A stretch of DNA of 64,000 nt from Streptococcus hyovaginalis DSM 12219 (GCF_000420785.1 NZ_ATVP01000006.1:62001-126000), one strand, 5' to 3'; shown: positions 18,560-27,964, counted from the first letter of the stretch. Numbers and translations are program-made. The notes: generated by a model from the sequence alone, not told the origin.

Positions 18560-19528
18560 TTACCAGTTATGTTCATCCACATTGTCTTTTGTCACAAGGA
18601 AGATTGGTGAAACTGTTTCTTTCTCAACTTTTTTACCTTGATAGTGATCGATTGCAGCCTGGATAGCAATTTCTCCCATTTTAGCTGGTTGTTGCGCTAT
18701 AGTTGCTGACATAGCACCTTTGTTGATAGAATCATGGGCATCTGGCTGACCGTCAATCCCAACAATCAAGACATTTTCAAGTCCAGCTGCTTTGGCTGCT
18801 TGAGCTGCTCCCATAGCCATTTCATCATTTTGTGCAAAGATAGCTTGAACATCCTTATGACCTTGAATCATATTTTGCGCCGTATTCAATGCTTTGGCAC
18901 GGTCAAAGTTTGCAGATTGACTTGATAAAATATCAAGTTGGTCTTTAGCCACTTTATTAAAGCCATTGCCACGGTCTACAGTCGCTGAGGCTCCAGGGAC
19001 ACCTGACAATTCAAAAGTCTTAGCATCTTTACCCAATTCTTTGATAATATATTCAGCTGCCATTTTTCCAGCTTCAACATTATCTGATGCAACGGTTGTC
19101 AAGACATCACCGCCGTTACTACCACGGTCAATCAAAATAACAGGGATGTCTGATGAATTAGCCGCTTTGATAGCTGGTACGATAGCATCTGAATCAACAG
19201 GATTAATCAAAATAGCATCGACATTTTGGCTAACAAAGTTTTGCACATCATCTGCTTGTCTTGCCGCATCATCTTGTGCATCCGCTACTTTTACCTTAAC
19301 ACTTTTATCTTTAGCATATTTATCGATACCTTCTTTCATGGCTACGAAATAAGGATTATTAGTGGTTGAAATAGATACCCCAAGATTTAAATCTTTAGCT
19401 TCTTTTTTAGTAACTTCTTTATCTGAGTTGCTTGAGCCATTATCCAATCCTGTTTTACCACAGGCAGCTAAGATGATAAGAAGACTTAAAATAAGCAGTA
19501 CACGGCCAAACTGTTTCATAATTTTCAT
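18560..19528 (-). CDS. rbsB: Ribose ABC transporter, substrate-binding lipoprotein
   Basis: A 322-residue periplasmic-binding-protein-type lipoprotein that captures ribose outside the membrane. The signal peptide ends in the lipobox LAACGK (Cys about residue 23). The mature part has family motifs GVSISTTNNPYFVAMKEG, ILINPVDSDAIVPAI and VGIDGQPDAHDSI. It is the last gene of rbsRKDACB, the expected order. An IS remnant lies just downstream of the operon. Confidence 0.95.
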   Translation of the reverse strand: MKIMKQFGRVLLILSLLIILAACGKTGLDNGSSNSDKEVTKKEAKDLNLGVSISTTNNPYFVAMKEGIDKYAKDKSVKVKVADAQDDAARQADDVQNFVSQNVDAILINPVDSDAIVPAIKAANSSDIPVILIDRGSNGGDVLTTVASDNVEAGKMAAEYIIKELGKDAKTFELSGVPGASATVDRGNGFNKVAKDQLDILSSQSANFDRAKALNTAQNMIQGHKDVQAIFAQNDEMAMGAAQAAKAAGLENVLIVGIDGQPDAHDSINKGAMSATIAQQPAKMGEIAIQAAIDHYQGKKVEKETVSPIFLVTKDNVDEHNW

Positions 19529-19539
19529 GATAAACTCCT

Positions 19540-20484
19540 TTACTGATTGGCTACTTTCAAGCGATCCAGTAGCACGGCGATGATAATAACAATACCTTTA
19601 ACAACTTGTTGCCAGAAGGCTGAGACACCGATGATATTAAGACCATTATTGAGAACTCCTATAATAAGTGCGCCAATTAGGGTTCCGATAATCCGACCCT
19701 TACCTCCTGACAAAGAAGTTCCTCCAAGAACAACAGCAGCGATAGCATCCATCTCATAGCTAGCTCCCGCAGTTGGTTGAGCTGAACTTAAGCGAGAAGT
19801 GATTATCAAACCTGATAGGGCTGCCATCATTCCTGAAATAGCATAGATAATCATTTTTACTTTATTTAATTTAACACCTGAGATATACGCTGCTTTTTCA
19901 TTACCCCCTATAGCGTATACAGATTTCCCAAATGCTGTTTTATGAAGTAACACATATAAGAAAATAAAGACAAGGAACATCAAGATAACTGGAAACGGTA
20001 TTCCAACAATATAACCTTGTCCAAGAAATTGGAAAAGAAAGCTATCACTAAGACCAGCTGTAATAGGATTACCGTTTGTATAGACCAAGGTAGCCCCTCT
20101 AAAAATAGTCATCGTAGCCAGTGTCACGATAAAGGGTGCCAATTTCCCAAAAGAAATCAAGAAACCATTTAACAGCCCAAATAAGCCACCCAAGAGTAAT
20201 GCCAATAAAATAGCCAAAGGTACTGGCATACCACTGCCAATAAAGCCAGCTGACACCGCGCTAGATAGGGCTAAAATTGAACCAACTGATAAATCAATCC
20301 CACCTGTTAAGATAACGAAAGTCATCCCAAAGGCAATAAACCCATTAGCTGTAACTTGCAAGAGCAAGTTAAGTAGGTTATTGGCTGTTAAAAAATTGGG
20401 ATTTAGCATTGTGATAACAATCATCAATGCTACTAATGCAATCAAAGTGGTTAATTCCGATACATATTTCATTACTTGTTTCAC
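19540..20484 (-). CDS. rbsC: Ribose ABC transporter permease
   Basis: A 314-residue polytopic permease of the RbsC/BPD_transp_2 family, with about ten hydrophobic segments and typical stretches such as FVILTGGIDLSVGSILALS and IAAVVLGGTSLSGGKGRIIG. I place the start at GTG 20484 rather than the upstream end of the frame: AGGAGG lies eight bases before this GTG, overlapping the end of rbsA, and the next ATG (20472) is too far from it. It forms the membrane channel for RbsA and RbsB. Confidence 0.93.
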   Translation of the reverse strand: MKQVMKYVSELTTLIALVALMIVITMLNPNFLTANNLLNLLLQVTANGFIAFGMTFVILTGGIDLSVGSILALSSAVSAGFIGSGMPVPLAILLALLLGGLFGLLNGFLISFGKLAPFIVTLATMTIFRGATLVYTNGNPITAGLSDSFLFQFLGQGYIVGIPFPVILMFLVFIFLYVLLHKTAFGKSVYAIGGNEKAAYISGVKLNKVKMIIYAISGMMAALSGLIITSRLSSAQPTAGASYEMDAIAAVVLGGTSLSGGKGRIIGTLIGALIIGVLNNGLNIIGVSAFWQQVVKGIVIIIAVLLDRLKVANQ

Positions 20485-20485
20485 G

Positions 20486-21964
20486 CTATTGTCCTCCTGT
20501 CGCAAGCTGCATGACTAATTCTTGGTTAGCTTCTGATTGGCTAAGCTCTCCGCTGATACGCCCTTCATGCATAACGATAATACGATCGCTTACACCTAAT
20601 ATTTCTGGAAGGTCTGATGATACCATGATGATAGGGACGCCTCTTTCTGCTAATTCATTCATCAATTGATAAATTTCTCGTTTAGCCCCAACATCGACAC
20701 CCCTCGTTGGTTCGTCTAAAATCAAAATTTTGGGAGCAATGCCAATCCATTTGGCAAGGACTACTTTTTGTTGGTTACCACCCGATAGGTTGCCAACAGG
20801 CAATTTTGGTGTTCCAGACTTGACTCTTAATCGTTTTATTAACTGATTGACAAATTCTGTACTGGTCTTATCATCAAAAAAGCCGTGTTTACTGAAATCT
20901 CTAGTACTTGGCAAAGTCATATTATCCTTAATCGAAAAATCCAGAATTAACCCTTCATCCTTTCGGTTTTCAGTCAAGAATCCAATCCCCTTTTCAATAG
21001 CTTGAACAGGATTTGCAATCGAAACTTCCTGACCGTCTATCTTTATCTGACCAGATTTTAAGGCATCAATGCCAAAAATAGCTCGCATGACTTCGGTTCG
21101 CCCAGCTCCCATCAAACCTGAAAAACCAAGAATTTCACCTTTTCTAACCTGAAAGGAAACATCTTCAAAGTCATTACCACTCAGATGACTAACTTCAAAA
21201 GCAACCTCTCCAATCTTAGCTGTTTTATCAGGATAATAGTCTTCTAATTCTCGACCCACCATTTTTTTAACCAACTCATCTGAAGTTGTTTCATTGGTTG
21301 GTGTCGTGTCAACCACTAAGCCATCACGCATAACCGTGATTAGGTCCGTTATTCTAAAAATTTCTTCCATACGATGGGAAATATAAACAATCCCAACCCC
21401 TTGTGCTTTCAGACTATTGATGATTGAAAAGAGGCTCTCTGTCTCTCGGTCAGTCAGAGCTGCCGTCGGTTCGTCCATAATAAGGATGGAAACTTCTGAT
21501 AACAAAGATTTAGCGATTTCAATCATTTGCTGCTGACCAACGGAAAGTTTTCCAATCTCAGCATTCAAGGGAATAGAGACCCCTAAACGCTCAAATGCCT
21601 GATTAGCTTTTTCTTTCATAGCTTTTTGGTTTAGTAGACCAAAACTATTTTTGATTTCCCGTCCTAGAAATAAATTTTCCAAGACCGTCATATCTGACCA
21701 GGTATTCATCTCTTGATGGATAAAGCTAATACCAAATTCCTCTGCTTCTTGCGGATTGGCAAAAGCCATTTCTTTTCCGTCAATAGTAATCGTGCCTTTC
21801 GTTGCTGGAAACAAACCCGTTAAAATATTCATCAAGGTTGATTTACCAGCACCATTTTCTCCCATAAGAGCATGAACCTGTCCAGACTGTAAAACTAAGT
21901 CAATTTTTTCAAGAACTTTATTATTTCCAAATGATTTTGAAATGTTTCTCATTTCAATTTTCAT
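20486..21964 (-). CDS. rbsA: Ribose ABC transporter ATP-binding protein
   Basis: A 492-residue double ATPase powering ribose import. The first domain has Walker A MGENGAGKSTLMN (about residue 35), signature LSVGQQQMIEIAKSL (about 135) and Walker B ILIMDEPTAAL. The second has a degenerate Walker A (FSGLMGAGRTEVMR), signature LSGGNQQKVVLAKW and Walker B ILILDEPTRGVDVG. This asymmetry is normal for RbsA/MglA-type proteins. It sits between rbsD and rbsC. Confidence 0.96.
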   Translation of the reverse strand: MKIEMRNISKSFGNNKVLEKIDLVLQSGQVHALMGENGAGKSTLMNILTGLFPATKGTITIDGKEMAFANPQEAEEFGISFIHQEMNTWSDMTVLENLFLGREIKNSFGLLNQKAMKEKANQAFERLGVSIPLNAEIGKLSVGQQQMIEIAKSLLSEVSILIMDEPTAALTDRETESLFSIINSLKAQGVGIVYISHRMEEIFRITDLITVMRDGLVVDTTPTNETTSDELVKKMVGRELEDYYPDKTAKIGEVAFEVSHLSGNDFEDVSFQVRKGEILGFSGLMGAGRTEVMRAIFGIDALKSGQIKIDGQEVSIANPVQAIEKGIGFLTENRKDEGLILDFSIKDNMTLPSTRDFSKHGFFDDKTSTEFVNQLIKRLRVKSGTPKLPVGNLSGGNQQKVVLAKWIGIAPKILILDEPTRGVDVGAKREIYQLMNELAERGVPIIMVSSDLPEILGVSDRIIVMHEGRISGELSQSEANQELVMQLATGGQ

Positions 21965-21976
21965 GCCTTCACCTCG

Positions 21977-22375
21977 CTATAGAGTCACACCAGACTGCAG
22001 AATAATATTAGAATAAGGCGTATCTTCACCTGTTCGAACCACTGTTTTGACATGCTTATTAAGATCTTTTAATTCTTCGTGACTGACGTAAACAATGTCA
22101 ACACTAGCGTCTAATTTTTTTAATATTTTCTCTAACTGATTAGGATTTTCAGTCTTAATCTCCTCAGCTAAGACTACTTTTTCAACTAATATATTGTCTA
22201 GATAGTTATCTAGGACATCTTGAAAACTCGGTAAACCGTGTGTTAGAGCGAGATCGATTTTGCTAACACCATCAGGAACAGGCAAGCCTAAATCACCAAT
22301 ACAAACTCTATCTGTATGGCCTAAATCAGCTGCCATTTTAGCCAAATTACTATTCAACAGCCCATGTTTCTTCAT
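21977..22375 (-). CDS. rbsD: D-ribose pyranase
   Basis: RbsD interconverts pyranose and furanose forms of ribose so that RbsK receives the furanose. It has 132 residues from ATG 22375 (MKKHGLLNSNLAKMAADLGH), with the catalytic His in DLGHTDRVCIGDLGLP and the C-terminal RTGEDTPYSNIIL. A GAGAGTGG site precedes ATG 22375; the frame could also be read from a GTG nine bases upstream. It overlaps the rbsK end by 26 bases. Confidence 0.95.
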   Translation of the reverse strand: MKKHGLLNSNLAKMAADLGHTDRVCIGDLGLPVPDGVSKIDLALTHGLPSFQDVLDNYLDNILVEKVVLAEEIKTENPNQLEKILKKLDASVDIVYVSHEELKDLNKHVKTVVRTGEDTPYSNIILQSGVTL

Positions 22376-23261
22376 AATAACCACTCTCTTTCATTTCTTT
22401 TAAATAAGGCATCCCACCCTGTGCTCCAAATCCCTGAACGGATAAGTGTGATGCTAAGGTTCCAAAAGCTACAGCGTCTTTAAAGGACATTCCTTTTGAA
22501 AGGGCGTAGCCAAATGCACCATTAAAGGTATCGCCAGCTCCTGTCGTGTCGACAACTTTTGCTTTAATAGCAGGCACTTTTTGCATTTTCTTGCCGTCAA
22601 AGAAAATAGAACCCTTTGTTCCCAAAGTTACTAGAAGTTTATTAGGATAGTGTTTGATAACGTCTTCTATCTCTTGATTAGGAAATAGTTCTTTAATCTC
22701 ATGTTCATTAGGGGTAAAAACATCTACGAAGTCTAACATGTCAATATCCGTATCTCGCGACGGTGCTGGATTATAGAGAACCTTAACACCATTTTGGTGA
22801 CAAAATTGCGCGATAGCTAAATTGCTTGAATGACTGATCTCATTTTGTAAAACAACTAAATCAGCGCTTTTGATAATATCCCATTCACTGTCAAAATGTC
22901 TGGCATCTACTTCTCCGTTGGCTCCCGGACAATAGATAATGCGATTATCATCATCGTAAAGTGTAATTTGCGCAACACCTGTTGAATATGGTATCGTTCC
23001 CACATTTTCGGAAATAACCTGATTTTGATTTAAATTGTCTAGGAGGCTAGGTCCAAACTGATCTTGTCCTACAGCTCCCAACATTTCAATATGATCGTCT
23101 TTAGAACTCAGACGACCAATGGCCACCGCCTGGTTAGCTCCTTTGCCGCCAGGTACCATGGAGAACTGTTTTCCAAAAACAGTCTCACCTGCTTCTGCAA
23201 TACGATCTGTTTCCATGACCAAGTCCATGGAGATACTGCCAATAATAATGATTTTACTCAT
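22350..23261 (-). CDS. rbsK: Ribokinase
   Basis: A 303-residue PfkB-family kinase forming ribose-5-phosphate. PfkB signatures are visible: GGKGANQAVAIGRL (about residue 37) and DTTGAGDTFNGAFGYAL (about 245) with the catalytic Asp in GAGD. Its start overlaps the rbsR stop by four bases, indicating coupled translation. Length is standard. Confidence 0.96.
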   Translation of the reverse strand: MSKIIIIGSISMDLVMETDRIAEAGETVFGKQFSMVPGGKGANQAVAIGRLSSKDDHIEMLGAVGQDQFGPSLLDNLNQNQVISENVGTIPYSTGVAQITLYDDDNRIIYCPGANGEVDARHFDSEWDIIKSADLVVLQNEISHSSNLAIAQFCHQNGVKVLYNPAPSRDTDIDMLDFVDVFTPNEHEIKELFPNQEIEDVIKHYPNKLLVTLGTKGSIFFDGKKMQKVPAIKAKVVDTTGAGDTFNGAFGYALSKGMSFKDAVAFGTLASHLSVQGFGAQGGMPYLKEMKESGYYEETWAVE

Positions 23262-24238
23262 ATGTTCCTCCTTAAGGTTTCTCTTTCAATGTATCTGACA
23301 GGTAATTGCATCCTCTTTTCTTCGATAGGTAACTGATTAGCAATCTTATAAACCAATTCTGCAGCTTCTTGTCCAAGCCTATATGAGGACTGATGAATGG
23401 TTGACAACGATGGGTAAATAAACCGACTCATTAAGATATCATCGTAACCAATAATCTGAATATCCTCTGGTATCCTTTTCCCACGTGCTAATACTTCATG
23501 TATATAAGCTATAGCATGCACATCTGAAGGAGAAATAATACTGTCACAACCTGGATTTTGATCCAACATGTACTTAGCTTCTTCTTGAATTATATCGAAG
23601 TCAAAAGAGTGACTATCTGCAATGGCTACTCTTTTTCCATGCTCTCTTAGGTAACTTAAACCTGCTTCAAATCTTTGATTCATGCTCCGAGCATTATCAG
23701 CTGGTCCTCTAACTAACAAGATGCTTTCTGCTCCAGCTTCAACAATTTTCTCCGCAGCCAGACGACCGCCGGCTTGATTATCAGAAAAAACACCGTACTC
23801 TGTTTCCTGATCCACACGATCGACAACGACTACCGGGATATCTAAGTCAGGATGATTTTTTGTAAAATCATGTGTCGTTATGATTCCAACAGCCTTACTT
23901 TGAACAAGAACCTTTAGATATTCTTCTTCTAAAACATTTTCCTCCCCTATACTTCCCAACATCACGCGATACCCTTTTTCTTTTAAAAATTCTTCCGCGC
24001 CCTGTGCAAGCCTGGGGAAAAATGGATTCGAGATATCAGGAAGCAAAAGTCCAACAAGGTGATTTCGTTTCGACTTTAAAGACTGCGCCAGGACATTGGG
24101 ACTATAGTTTAATTTTTGAATAGCCTTTTTAATCTTTTCCTGAGTTTCTTGTCCCACATAACCTTTTTGAGAGATATAGCGTGATACTGTAGATTTTGAA
24201 ACACCAGCTTCTTCTGCAACTTCTTTAATTGTTATCAA
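23258..24238 (-). CDS. rbsR: Ribose operon repressor (LacI family)
   Basis: A 326-residue LacI/GalR repressor. The N-terminal helix-turn-helix reads ITIKEVAEEAGVSKSTVSRY, followed by the hinge helix region SPNVLAQSLKSKR and a periplasmic-binding-protein-like sensor domain. It is the first gene of the operon, as in other Gram-positive rbs loci, so it is probably autoregulated. Two candidate operators lie just upstream. The effector is presumably ribose or a phosphate derivative. Confidence 0.94.
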   Translation of the reverse strand: MITIKEVAEEAGVSKSTVSRYISQKGYVGQETQEKIKKAIQKLNYSPNVLAQSLKSKRNHLVGLLLPDISNPFFPRLAQGAEEFLKEKGYRVMLGSIGEENVLEEEYLKVLVQSKAVGIITTHDFTKNHPDLDIPVVVVDRVDQETEYGVFSDNQAGGRLAAEKIVEAGAESILLVRGPADNARSMNQRFEAGLSYLREHGKRVAIADSHSFDFDIIQEEAKYMLDQNPGCDSIISPSDVHAIAYIHEVLARGKRIPEDIQIIGYDDILMSRFIYPSLSTIHQSSYRLGQEAAELVYKIANQLPIEEKRMQLPVRYIERETLRRNI

Positions 24239-24255
24239 AGATATCCCTCCTTTTT

Positions 24256-24307
24256 ATGGAACCGTTCTCACAAATAAAATTGTAACCGCTTTCTAAATAT
24301 TTGTCAA
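24256..24307 (-). promoter_or_regulatory. rbs promoter with cre-like and RbsR-like operators
   Basis: On the minus strand, TTGACA (complement of 24302-24307), 17 bases, then TACAAT (complement of 24279-24284). The box AGAAAGCGGTTACA, close to the CcpA cre consensus, spans the spacer and -10. A second palindrome TGAGAACGGTTCCA (24256-24270) lies just downstream. One site likely binds CcpA and the other RbsR, but which is which is inferred. Confidence 0.8.
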
Positions 24308-24318
24308 TGACTTTTTAC

Positions 24319-24350
24319 AAAAAAGTAATCCCGATTTTATCGAGACTACT
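24319..24350 (-). terminator. Terminator-like hairpin upstream of the rbs promoter
   Basis: On the minus strand AGTAGTCTCGAT-AAA-ATCGGGATTACT (pairs with some G-U) followed by TTTTTTG. Read right to left it terminates the coaD-sepM transcript before the rbs promoter. Confidence 0.8.
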
Positions 24351-24362
24351 CTTAGCTATTTT

Positions 24363-25445
24363 TTAAGATGTCTTTTTCAAGTAATTAATAGCATCTTGAA
24401 CATTTTTGACTGGAATGATTTTCATCTTTGTCTTGATTTTCTTAGCAGCCTCTTTTGCTTCTTGGTAATTGGTTTTAGCATCGGGTTCTTGTTTTAAGAG
24501 CTCCTCAGGAATAGGGTTATTGGGCACGAAGAAAATATCAACACCATCTTTTGCAGCTGAAACAACCTTTTTATCCGCACCACCAATGTCACCTACAGAA
24601 CCATCTTGTTCAATCGTCCCCGTACCAGCAATTTGTCTGCCTTTACGAAGGTCCTCATCATTGATTTGGTCTAAAATATCTAGTGTAAACATCAAGCCTG
24701 CACTTGGACCGCCGACATTTCCAGTTGAAAAGGTTACTGGGATTTTTGTCTCTACCTCAGTATGGTCCACTAAACCAATACCAATACCGTTCTTACCATT
24801 ATCTAACTTGATGATTTTACCAGACGCTTCTTTTTCTTTGTCATCAGATAGATATTGGACTGTGACCTTGTCTCCAATCTTTTGCTTAGCCACATAATCA
24901 ATCAGATCCTTTGAACTTTCAAAAGTTTGCCCATTAACCCCCGTCACAGTATCTGCAAGTCCCAAAATACCCTTAAAGGTCGAATCCTTAGCCACATCTA
25001 AGACATAAACGCCAAAGTACTTCAAATCAACTGGTTTATCAGCTAATTTAAAGGCTTGATAGATAGCTTCATTTTGTGACGTTTCCATGTAAAATTGGTT
25101 CAAGCGAAGATACTCAGCTTCAGTGTAATCCCCTAGACTTTCTTGAGCCGTCGAGATATCTGTGAACGGCGTTAACCAAGCATAGACCAAGCCAGCAAAT
25201 GTCGCATGCATCTGTGAGATAGCAACAAAATGATAAGAACCTTTTTCTTTGTCCTCCTTATTGTCAACTTTAAGGACCTGACGGATATCATAAGCCCCTC
25301 CTGGCATTTCAATATAATAAGGTAAAGGAACAAAAAAAGCCACGCCAAGTAAGATAGCTGATATAATGCCCAAAAGCCACCATTTTAGCGATGAGGACTT
25401 CTTCGGACTTTCCTCAATTAACTCAAATTCTTGTTTCTGGTTCAC
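24363..25445 (-). CDS. Membrane-anchored PDZ/Lon-like protease (SepM/YlbL type)
   Basis: A 360-residue cell-surface protease: basic N-terminus, one membrane helix (about 22-45), PDZ domain (about 125-215), and C-terminal Lon-type proteolytic domain. Catalytic Ser is in GGPSAGLMFTLDIL (about 247) and Lys in GGADKKVVSAAK (about 285). In S. mutans SepM trims the competence-stimulating peptide; here the substrate is unknown. The start is GTG 25445 with GGAGG upstream, overlapping the end of coaD. Confidence 0.88.
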   Translation of the reverse strand: MNQKQEFELIEESPKKSSSLKWWLLGIISAILLGVAFFVPLPYYIEMPGGAYDIRQVLKVDNKEDKEKGSYHFVAISQMHATFAGLVYAWLTPFTDISTAQESLGDYTEAEYLRLNQFYMETSQNEAIYQAFKLADKPVDLKYFGVYVLDVAKDSTFKGILGLADTVTGVNGQTFESSKDLIDYVAKQKIGDKVTVQYLSDDKEKEASGKIIKLDNGKNGIGIGLVDHTEVETKIPVTFSTGNVGGPSAGLMFTLDILDQINDEDLRKGRQIAGTGTIEQDGSVGDIGGADKKVVSAAKDGVDIFFVPNNPIPEELLKQEPDAKTNYQEAKEAAKKIKTKMKIIPVKNVQDAINYLKKTS

Positions 25446-25926
25446 GAGTTGCCTCCACTTCTTTTACAACCGATTCGGGAACAAAGGCTGAAATATCAGA
25501 CTTAAAATACAGTAATTCCCGAATACGGCTTGAACTCACTTCCTGCCACTGATTCGCTGCCATCAAATAAACCGTATCAATCTGAGGGTCCAAATGTTTA
25601 TTGAAAAATTCCAAATTGGCTTCATAGGTTAAATCATTGCCATTACGAAGACCTCGCACCAAGTGAGTGACTTGAAGTTTCTCAGCAATATCGACCGCAA
25701 GGCTATTGTAAGCCGTAATAACCGTCACATTTTGCACATCTTTGACAGCCTCTTCTAACATGCGTTTTCTCGAGTCAATGCTAAACTGACCCTTTTTGTC
25801 TTTATTAAAAAAAACACCAACATACAAATGGTCAAACAACTGAGCAGCACGCGCAATTAAATCCACATGTCCTAAGGTTACCGGATCAAAAGATCCTGTA
25901 AATAAGCCATTTTTTTTACCTGACAT
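25423..25926 (-). CDS. coaD: Phosphopantetheine adenylyltransferase
   Basis: CoaD makes dephospho-CoA from phosphopantetheine and ATP. The 167-residue protein has the nucleotidyltransferase motif GSFDPVTLGHVDLI (T/H-x-G-H) near the start, and the second motif SSSRIRELL (about 130). It is overlapped by the rsmD stop upstream and the sepM-type start downstream. The rsmD-coaD-protease order is conserved in streptococci. Confidence 0.96.
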   Translation of the reverse strand: MSGKKNGLFTGSFDPVTLGHVDLIARAAQLFDHLYVGVFFNKDKKGQFSIDSRKRMLEEAVKDVQNVTVITAYNSLAVDIAEKLQVTHLVRGLRNGNDLTYEANLEFFNKHLDPQIDTVYLMAANQWQEVSSSRIRELLYFKSDISAFVPESVVKEVEATREPETRI

Positions 25927-26455
25927 AAACCGTCACCTTACTAATTCCATAGACTTTTTGTTTCCAAATCCCAAAACTCGACATTTCCTCGGGCAATTCT
26001 ACCATTTTATCTGTCTCACAAACGATCATAACAGCATCAGTGAGTAGCTTTTTGTCTTCCAATTCCGTTACAACAGCAACAATCTGTTCTTTAGCATAAG
26101 GGGGATCCAAAAGCACCAAATCGAACTGGCCATCTAGCAACTGCAAAGCCTTCTGGTCATCCATTTTTAAAAGCTGAAAACAGTCTTCTGACTTAGTCAT
26201 CGCAATATTTTGCTGGATAATGCCTTGAGCTGACCGATTTTTCTCAACCAAAACAGCATCATCCATACCGCGTGAAACGGCTTCGATAGCCAGACTGCCA
26301 CTTCCAGCATACAGATCTAAAACACGACCACAATCAAAATAGGGGCCGATCATGTTAAACATGGCCCCCTTAACTTTATCCGTTGTGGGGCGCGTTGTTT
26401 TTCCAGGCAGCGTCTTCAACGGACGACCACCAAATTCACCAGCTACTACTCTCAT
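25916..26455 (-). CDS. rsmD: 16S rRNA (guanine-966-N2)-methyltransferase
   Basis: RsmD methylates G966 of 16S rRNA. It has 179 residues from ATG 26455 (MRVVAGEFGGRPLKTLPGKT), with the SAM-binding VLDLYAGSGSLAIEAVSRG and catalytic LVLLDPPYAKE. A frame extending to 26569 exists but overlaps the divergent gene's start and lacks family similarity, so I reject it. A divergent promoter region with TATAAT-like boxes lies at 26456-26543. Confidence 0.95.
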   Translation of the reverse strand: MRVVAGEFGGRPLKTLPGKTTRPTTDKVKGAMFNMIGPYFDCGRVLDLYAGSGSLAIEAVSRGMDDAVLVEKNRSAQGIIQQNIAMTKSEDCFQLLKMDDQKALQLLDGQFDLVLLDPPYAKEQIVAVVTELEDKKLLTDAVMIVCETDKMVELPEEMSSFGIWKQKVYGISKVTVYVR

Positions 26456-26543
26456 AATGCTTTCTATTATAGCAAAATTTTGAAAGATTATTCTGTCGAA
26501 AAGTGTTATAATAAGGGTTAATTTTTGAGAAACAAGGAAAACA

Positions 26544-27452
26544 ATGACAACAGTTGCACTTATTATCAATCAAAAATCTGGCAAAGAGGACAAGGACAAT
26601 CTCCTAAAAACCATTTTATACTCTCTCAGGCAACACAATATCACTGAAGAAGATATCCAGATCCTATACCCAACATCTGCCGAGGAAACTCTAGCTCTCT
26701 CCAGAGAAGCCTGCCAAAATCAAACAGACATCCTTATTCCCCTAGGTGGCGATGGTACTGTTAAGCTAGTTTGTGCAGGTATCTACGAGGGAGGTGGACA
26801 CTCTAAGCTTGGGCTAATCCCGACAGGGACAGTCAACAATTTAGCCAAATCCTTAGGTATCCCTTTAAATACCAAGAAAGCGATTGACGTTATCTTCACT
26901 GGTAAAGCGTTAGCTATCGACATGGCCAAGGTCAACGACCACTACATGATTAGTAGCCTAACCCTTGGTCTCATGGCAGACATGGCACTTTCTGTTACTC
27001 CAGAAAGCAAACGCCGTTACGGTGTTCTCGCCTTCATCAAAGCTGGATGGAAAATTTTTCTGCGGCGACGCTCCTATCGGGTTCAGGCCATTTCAGACCG
27101 CAAAAGTCAATTTATTAAAACAAAATTATTACTCGTCACAATGAGCAATACCATTGCTGGACTTCCTGGTTTCAACCAAGAAGATACTGTCAACGATGGC
27201 AAATTTACAGTATATAGTTTACGCCGTACGCATTTTATTCGCTTCTTTTTCTATTTTTTCTTTCGTTTTAAAAAATTCAATCAATTCAGGCATTGGGACG
27301 CTTTCCAAGCAACGGAACTGCGCTTAATCAATATCCGAAAAGAAGATAAGAACAACCCTAACGTCCGCATTGATGGCGATGATGCTGGTAAATTACCAGT
27401 ACTTATCCAAATGCTCCCTCAATCTGTTACCGTTATCGTCCCTAAAACCTAG
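26544..27452 (+). CDS. Diacylglycerol/lipid kinase family protein (YegS/DagK type)
   Basis: A 302-residue soluble lipid kinase of the DAGK_cat family. The nucleotide loop is PLGGDGTVKLVCAG (about residue 68), the LIPTGTVNNLAKSLG loop follows (about 100), and the C-terminal beta-domain contains VRIDGDDAGKLPV. Such enzymes phosphorylate diacylglycerol or related lipids. It is transcribed away from rsmD. The ribosome site AAGGAAAAC precedes ATG 26544. The exact substrate is not determinable. Confidence 0.9.
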   Translation: MTTVALIINQKSGKEDKDNLLKTILYSLRQHNITEEDIQILYPTSAEETLALSREACQNQTDILIPLGGDGTVKLVCAGIYEGGGHSKLGLIPTGTVNNLAKSLGIPLNTKKAIDVIFTGKALAIDMAKVNDHYMISSLTLGLMADMALSVTPESKRRYGVLAFIKAGWKIFLRRRSYRVQAISDRKSQFIKTKLLLVTMSNTIAGLPGFNQEDTVNDGKFTVYSLRRTHFIRFFFYFFFRFKKFNQFRHWDAFQATELRLINIRKEDKNNPNVRIDGDDAGKLPVLIQMLPQSVTVIVPKT

Positions 27453-27479
27453 TCTCAAGAAGCATCTTGAGGCTTTTTT
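27453..27479 (+). terminator. Terminator of the lipid kinase gene
   Basis: CTCAAG-AAGCAT-CTTGAG followed by GCTTTTTT, directly after the stop codon. The rest of the spacer to 27723 contains no gene that I can see. Confidence 0.85.
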
Positions 27480-27723
27480 ACTACCACAGTTCTCACCTCA
27501 CCCCAAAAAGAGTGAGCAGTCTGATATTCTTTATCTAGTAGTCGTTCATGTTCTTCTAAAAATGGCTAAGAAGCCAAAAACAAAGACCCTACATTTGTAG
27601 AGCCTTTGTTAAGAGATTATGAAAAAGAAAAGTTTTGGTGCCAAGCACCTTATTTAGGAGTAACTATAGTATAAACTCACAACCTTAAAAAAACCTAAAA
27701 GCACTCCAATGAGCAGCCTTTCT

Positions 27724-27906
27724 TTAGTGACTGTCTCGCCAATCCTTGTTTATTTTGGGTTTACCATCTGTATCATACAAGACTGTCATGGTAATCCCTT
27801 CCTTATAATATTCGACACCAGTTTCTTGATCAACTAGTATTTTAGCGTTTGAATTGATAGAAATATGTTCAAAACGATTATCGCTTTTATTTGATTTGTT
27901 AAACAT
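27724..27906 (-). CDS. Small DUF6440-like protein
   Basis: A 60-residue protein. The central KILVDQETGVEYYKEG and the end VLYDTDGKPKINKDW match the pattern of DUF6440 (VD-x-TGV-Y, then L-D-x-GKP), a small family of unknown function found on chromosomes and mobile elements. An AGGAGAT-like ribosome site lies upstream. It stands alone between the lipid kinase gene and the serine operon. The family call is from memory of the motif and is moderately sure. Confidence 0.6.
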   Translation of the reverse strand: MFNKSNKSDNRFEHISINSNAKILVDQETGVEYYKEGITMTVLYDTDGKPKINKDWRDSH

Positions 27907-27964
27907 AAATCACTATCTCCTCTACACTTCTATCCTAACATAATGGCAAGGTACTGTCAAAAGT

